From: G963676655 sp963676655
Lineage (GTDB): Bacteria; Verrucomicrobiota; Lentisphaeria; Victivallales; Victivallaceae
Length of the DNA: 64,000 nt
Assembly (NCBI GenBank): GCA_963676655.2
Contig: CAXXKX010000002.1
Location: 1,302,001 to 1,366,000, forward strand
Reading direction: 5' to 3'
Positions 60,827 through 64,000 of the stretch are shown here, piece after piece (positions within the stretch are counted from its first letter, which is position 1; every line of letters begins with the position of its first letter). Both the position numbers and the translations under genes were made by a program. A model generated the notes under the pieces. That model searched no databases. It worked only from the letters and a program-made list of their open reading frames with translations, and was not told the DNA's origin.

Positions 60827-62458
60827 ATGTTAGGAAATAAGAAAAAATCATATCCTGAAAAGCTGAATTACCGTCATCAAGTTGCGATTTTTATTGCAAT
60901 GATGAGCATTATTTCAACGTTGCATGCCGAAGTGAAAATAGCGCATGTTTTTGGCAGTAATGGGATAATCCAGCAGGGCCGTCCGGTTCCGGTCTGGGGA
61001 TACGGCACACCGGGAGAGAAGGTCAAGGTTACTATTTCAGGAGTGGGCGGATGCAAACTTAGTCAGGCTAAAAGCGCGGTTGCCGACGCCCGGGGAAAAT
61101 GGGTTGTTATGCTTGACCCCTTAAAAGCCGGGGCAAAATTTCATCTTCATGCACAGGGTGAAAAATCAAAAGACGCCAGTTACAATATTCAGGCCGGTGA
61201 TGTCTGGTTTTATATTGGAAAATACCGTTTCAGGTATTCCCGTCTGCTGCCTGCTGATGTAGTAAAAAACTGGGAGCGGGAAAATAAAGATTTGGCTGAG
61301 GGACTGAGAATATACGGAACGAATGCCAAAAGCACCGTTCGTCAGTTGCGTGAAAACGGTTCATGGAAAGGTCCGGCTGTGTATAATGTTTTCGGTTTCA
61401 GTCCCGGTATTGCCGATCATTTCGCGATCGAGCTTTTCCGGTCCCGGAAAATCCCGGTCGGGGTTATTCATGTCTCATCGATTTATGGTCATTGGATCGA
61501 TGAATATCTGCCGGCTGAAGCTTTTGTCAAAGACCCGGTTCTCGGTAAAACTGCTGATGCTAAGAAATTGGCTTACCGGGTAGGGGGGACTGATGAATGT
61601 AAAAAGCTGAACGCCAAACGCATTGCTTATATGGAAAAATATCTCAAAGACGCGGTGAATAAGAATGCCGCGAACCAAACAGTTCCCCATCCTGACTTTC
61701 CGTCCATACCTGCTCAGGCGGCAACTAAAACCGCGTTGATGTACAACGGCGCAATCGCGCCGCTGCTGCCGCTGGCGGTTAAGGGAGTAATCTTTAATGA
61801 TCCCAACGGCCCCAGGCCGTTTGATGCCGATAACCATGATCGAAAACTGCAACTGCTGGTAAAATCCTGCCGGAAATGGTTCAAAGATCCGTCTCTGCCG
61901 TTTTTTATTATCCAGGAACCTGCTCGAAGCAATCAGAATACGGTTCGCAGTAATACCCGGTTTGCCAATCAGCAAAAACTTGGACAGAATGATAAGAATG
62001 TGGTAATCGTTCCGACCGGTGATATTGAAGTTTATCGTGCAGCCGGCGATTTGTTTTTGAAGGCTATTCCGGCAAAAGGGCATCGCTTGTTCCTGCTGGC
62101 CGATGGAAAAGTTTATGGTCGTAAATCCGCCGAAAACGAAATGCCGGAAATTACCGGCGTAAAGCGTGAAAAAGGCAAATTGAAAGTTTCGTTTTCAATG
62201 CCGGTGCAAACCGTTGATGGTCAGGCCCCGGACGGATTCGCGCTCAAGGCGAAAGGGGAAAACATTTATCGTCCGGCAAAGGCTGAAATAAAGAATAATT
62301 CGATTATTTTATCAGCTCCCGGTGTAACTGCGCCTGAACACGCCAACTACTGTTATGTCAATAAAGCGATAAAAAACAAACCCAATGTTTGCGGAAAGAA
62401 CAATATGCCGGTTCCGGCGTTTTCAACTGAACTGCTAAACCGGAACGGAGCTGAATGA
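60827..62458 (+). CDS. Sialate O-acetylesterase-like pseudoenzyme (SGNH family)
   Basis: About 543 residues from ATG 60827 (an in-frame GTG at 60818 is an alternative). A hydrophobic N-terminus (about 20-38) suggests export. It aligns along its length with the next gene: GSNGIIQQGRPVPVWGYGTP opposite NSHMVLQRDADVPVWGTAAP. However the catalytic block GQSN is replaced by GKYR, the YQGESN block by NDPNGPR, and the D-x-x-H block is not visible. It is therefore probably not a functional SGNH hydrolase; a binding or scaffold role is possible. Its stop overlaps the next start (ATGA). Confidence 0.8.
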   Translation: MLGNKKKSYPEKLNYRHQVAIFIAMMSIISTLHAEVKIAHVFGSNGIIQQGRPVPVWGYGTPGEKVKVTISGVGGCKLSQAKSAVADARGKWVVMLDPLKAGAKFHLHAQGEKSKDASYNIQAGDVWFYIGKYRFRYSRLLPADVVKNWERENKDLAEGLRIYGTNAKSTVRQLRENGSWKGPAVYNVFGFSPGIADHFAIELFRSRKIPVGVIHVSSIYGHWIDEYLPAEAFVKDPVLGKTADAKKLAYRVGGTDECKKLNAKRIAYMEKYLKDAVNKNAANQTVPHPDFPSIPAQAATKTALMYNGAIAPLLPLAVKGVIFNDPNGPRPFDADNHDRKLQLLVKSCRKWFKDPSLPFFIIQEPARSNQNTVRSNTRFANQQKLGQNDKNVVIVPTGDIEVYRAAGDLFLKAIPAKGHRLFLLADGKVYGRKSAENEMPEITGVKREKGKLKVSFSMPVQTVDGQAPDGFALKAKGENIYRPAKAEIKNNSIILSAPGVTAPEHANYCYVNKAIKNKPNVCGKNNMPVPAFSTELLNRNGAE

Positions 62459-63987
62459 TTATGAAAAGAGTGCTTATCCATATTTTTATCATGATTTCAG
62501 GCATTGCGGCTTTGGCTGATGTTCAGTTGGCGGAGATTTTTAATTCGCACATGGTGCTCCAGCGTGACGCGGATGTGCCGGTTTGGGGGACCGCCGCGCC
62601 GGGTGAAAAGATAACAGTAAGTTTTAACGGTCAGAAAGTTTCCGCTGTCGCCGGAAAAGACGGGCATTGGGAAGTTAAGCTGGCGCCGATGAAATACGGC
62701 GGGCCTTTTAAGCTGGAAGTAAGCGGGCGCAACCGGATAGTATATGATGACGTATTGGTCGGAGATGTCTGGATTTTCAGCGGGCAGTCAAATGCGCCGT
62801 GGGGAACCGGATCGAAAGCCCTCCTGCCGGAAGCCAAAAAACTAATGTCTGAAACAACGACGGTCAGACACGGCAAGTTGCGTTATTTGAACAAAACCAA
62901 CGAATATCCGGACATCAGGATGAATGGACGGGTGGTTTGGAGTTGCGGCGATCCAAAGCGTTCCTTCGCTTTACCGGTATTTTTCCTCTATCCGATAAAC
63001 CTTGCTACCGGAATTCCTCAGGGCTATGTCCTGACGGCAATGGCCGGCACGTCGATTGAACCGTGGATATCCATGAAAGGATATGATTCGGTTGACAATT
63101 TGAAGGATTTAAAAAGCAAATTAAAACTGATTCGTCCCGGAACTCCGGAATATAAAAAACATGCCGAAAAACAGTTCGCATATATCCGGCAGTGGTTGAA
63201 GCAGGCAAAGAGGAACGCGGTGGCCAATATTCCGGTTCCGGTATTGGATATTCCGGCCCGGGTGCCGGTCAACCAGCAGCGCCGTTATCCGACATTCCTG
63301 TATAACGGATGCATTGCGCCGCTGGCGCCAATGGCGGTAAAAGGATTTTTCTGGTATCAGGGTGAGAGCAATGTCGGGGATAAACAATACCGGGAAAAAC
63401 TGGTCGCCTTTAGCAACGGCATCCGCAAGGATTTTCGTAATCCTGATTTAAATTTCTTCATAGTCGAGCCCTGTCCGTGGAAAGGCTACGGCAGCAAACG
63501 CAATATAGCCGAACTCTGGGAACAGCAGCAGGCGTTTGCCGACGCCGACGGCAAAAGTTTTGTTGCCGTGACCGGCGATATTGGCGATGTCAACGATCTG
63601 CATCCGGGCGGGCGCTCAAAAGAGTATATTGCCCGTCGTTTGGCCAATCTGGCGTTGAAATATCTTTATGGAAAAAATAATTTAAAAGCTGATTTTCCGC
63701 GTTGCGTCAAGGTGGTTCAAGAAGGCGGCAAACTTATCCTGACGTTCAAGTATGCTGAGAAATTCCACTCAGCCGACGGTAAGCCGGTACGCCATTTTGA
63801 CGTGGCTGGTTCTGATAAAAAATATTATCCGGCGCAAGCGGATATTTCCGGTAATAAAATAATTTTGAGTTCGGATAAAGTGGTAAAACCGTTATTTGCC
63901 CGCTATTGCTGGGGCAATGCCGCGATCCCTAATCTGTATAATGAAGTAAATTTACCCCCAATAAGTTTTAGAACAGCAAAAGAATAA
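62455..63987 (+). CDS. Sialate O-acetylesterase-like SGNH hydrolase
   Basis: A 510-residue protein with signal peptide (MIMKRVLIHIFIMISGIAALA); start 62455 overlaps the previous stop, and 62461 is an alternative. SGNH features are complete: nucleophile Ser112 in IFSGQSNAPWG, FFWYQGESNVG near 304, and DLHPGGRSKEY (Asp/His) near 380. The family removes O-acetyl groups from sugars, including sialic acids and plant polysaccharides. It is the active partner of the degenerate paralogue upstream. The 13 bases after its stop carry AAAAGGA, suggesting that another gene follows beyond the window. Confidence 0.92.
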   Translation: MIMKRVLIHIFIMISGIAALADVQLAEIFNSHMVLQRDADVPVWGTAAPGEKITVSFNGQKVSAVAGKDGHWEVKLAPMKYGGPFKLEVSGRNRIVYDDVLVGDVWIFSGQSNAPWGTGSKALLPEAKKLMSETTTVRHGKLRYLNKTNEYPDIRMNGRVVWSCGDPKRSFALPVFFLYPINLATGIPQGYVLTAMAGTSIEPWISMKGYDSVDNLKDLKSKLKLIRPGTPEYKKHAEKQFAYIRQWLKQAKRNAVANIPVPVLDIPARVPVNQQRRYPTFLYNGCIAPLAPMAVKGFFWYQGESNVGDKQYREKLVAFSNGIRKDFRNPDLNFFIVEPCPWKGYGSKRNIAELWEQQQAFADADGKSFVAVTGDIGDVNDLHPGGRSKEYIARRLANLALKYLYGKNNLKADFPRCVKVVQEGGKLILTFKYAEKFHSADGKPVRHFDVAGSDKKYYPAQADISGNKIILSSDKVVKPLFARYCWGNAAIPNLYNEVNLPPISFRTAKE

Positions 63988-64000
63988 AAAGGATTTTTCA

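Overview
The window looks like a chromosomal segment of a Lentisphaerota (Victivallales-like) or closely related PVC bacterium. The evidence is sequence-internal: five pseudopilins carrying the FTLIELLVVIAIIAILASM-type N-terminus and LPAL(N/G)KAR(D/E)KA boundary, a type III glutamine synthetase, a Ser/Thr kinase fused to a formylglycine-generating-enzyme-like (FGE) domain, many secreted hydrolases, and large GC-rich palindromic repeat arrays between genes. This taxonomic call rests on recognition of gene style, not on a marker gene; no rRNA or tRNA gene was seen.

Layout. 1-1461: 3' part of a secreted-type glycosidase. 1.9-8.8 kb: Gfo/Idh/MocA oxidoreductase converging with a PIG-L deacetylase, a small membrane protein, an AraC regulator divergent from a URO-D-like protein, and a YtcJ-type amidohydrolase. 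8.9-12.8 kb: LacI regulator, pseudopilin and a large secreted protein. 13-15.2 kb: glnN behind a sigma-54-like promoter. 15.7-22.8 kb: GTAG-type REP/BIME repeats surround a kinase-FGE gene and a REP-associated tyrosine transposase (RAYT). 22.9-23.3 kb: hairpin-dense DNA without a gene. 23.5-28 kb: a GT-C-like membrane protein and four tandem pseudopilin-like paralogues, the last frameshifted. 28.1-33.5 kb: two arrays of a 97-bp repeat flank a SulP transporter and a fumarylacetoacetate-hydrolase-family gene. 33.5-38.4 kb: class II aldolase divergent from MTA phosphorylase, a MerR/VIT-VWA pair, and a third BIME site. 38.4-46.2 kb (minus): a GntR/LacI-type regulator heads an apparent six-gene operon of three pseudopilins and two secreted proteins sharing a binding domain. 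46.7-56.8 kb: GH36-like, GH28, GH13 and GH39/5-like glycosidases with two further secreted proteins. 56.8-64 kb: AraC and LacI regulators diverge; the LacI gene is followed by a sugar isomerase/epimerase, a pseudopilin and two tandem SGNH esterase-family genes.

How it fits together. Carbohydrate-responsive regulators (two LacI, two AraC, one GntR with a LacI-type sensor) sit next to hydrolases, oxidoreductases and isomerases, so much of the window is substrate-specific glycan catabolism. Three of these loci repeat the order regulator, pseudopilin(s), secreted protein. The second theme is repeat biology: a RAYT with cognate GTAG hairpins in three sequence classes, one inside the kinase coding sequence, plus an unrelated 97-bp structured tandem repeat with a 291-bp higher-order period.
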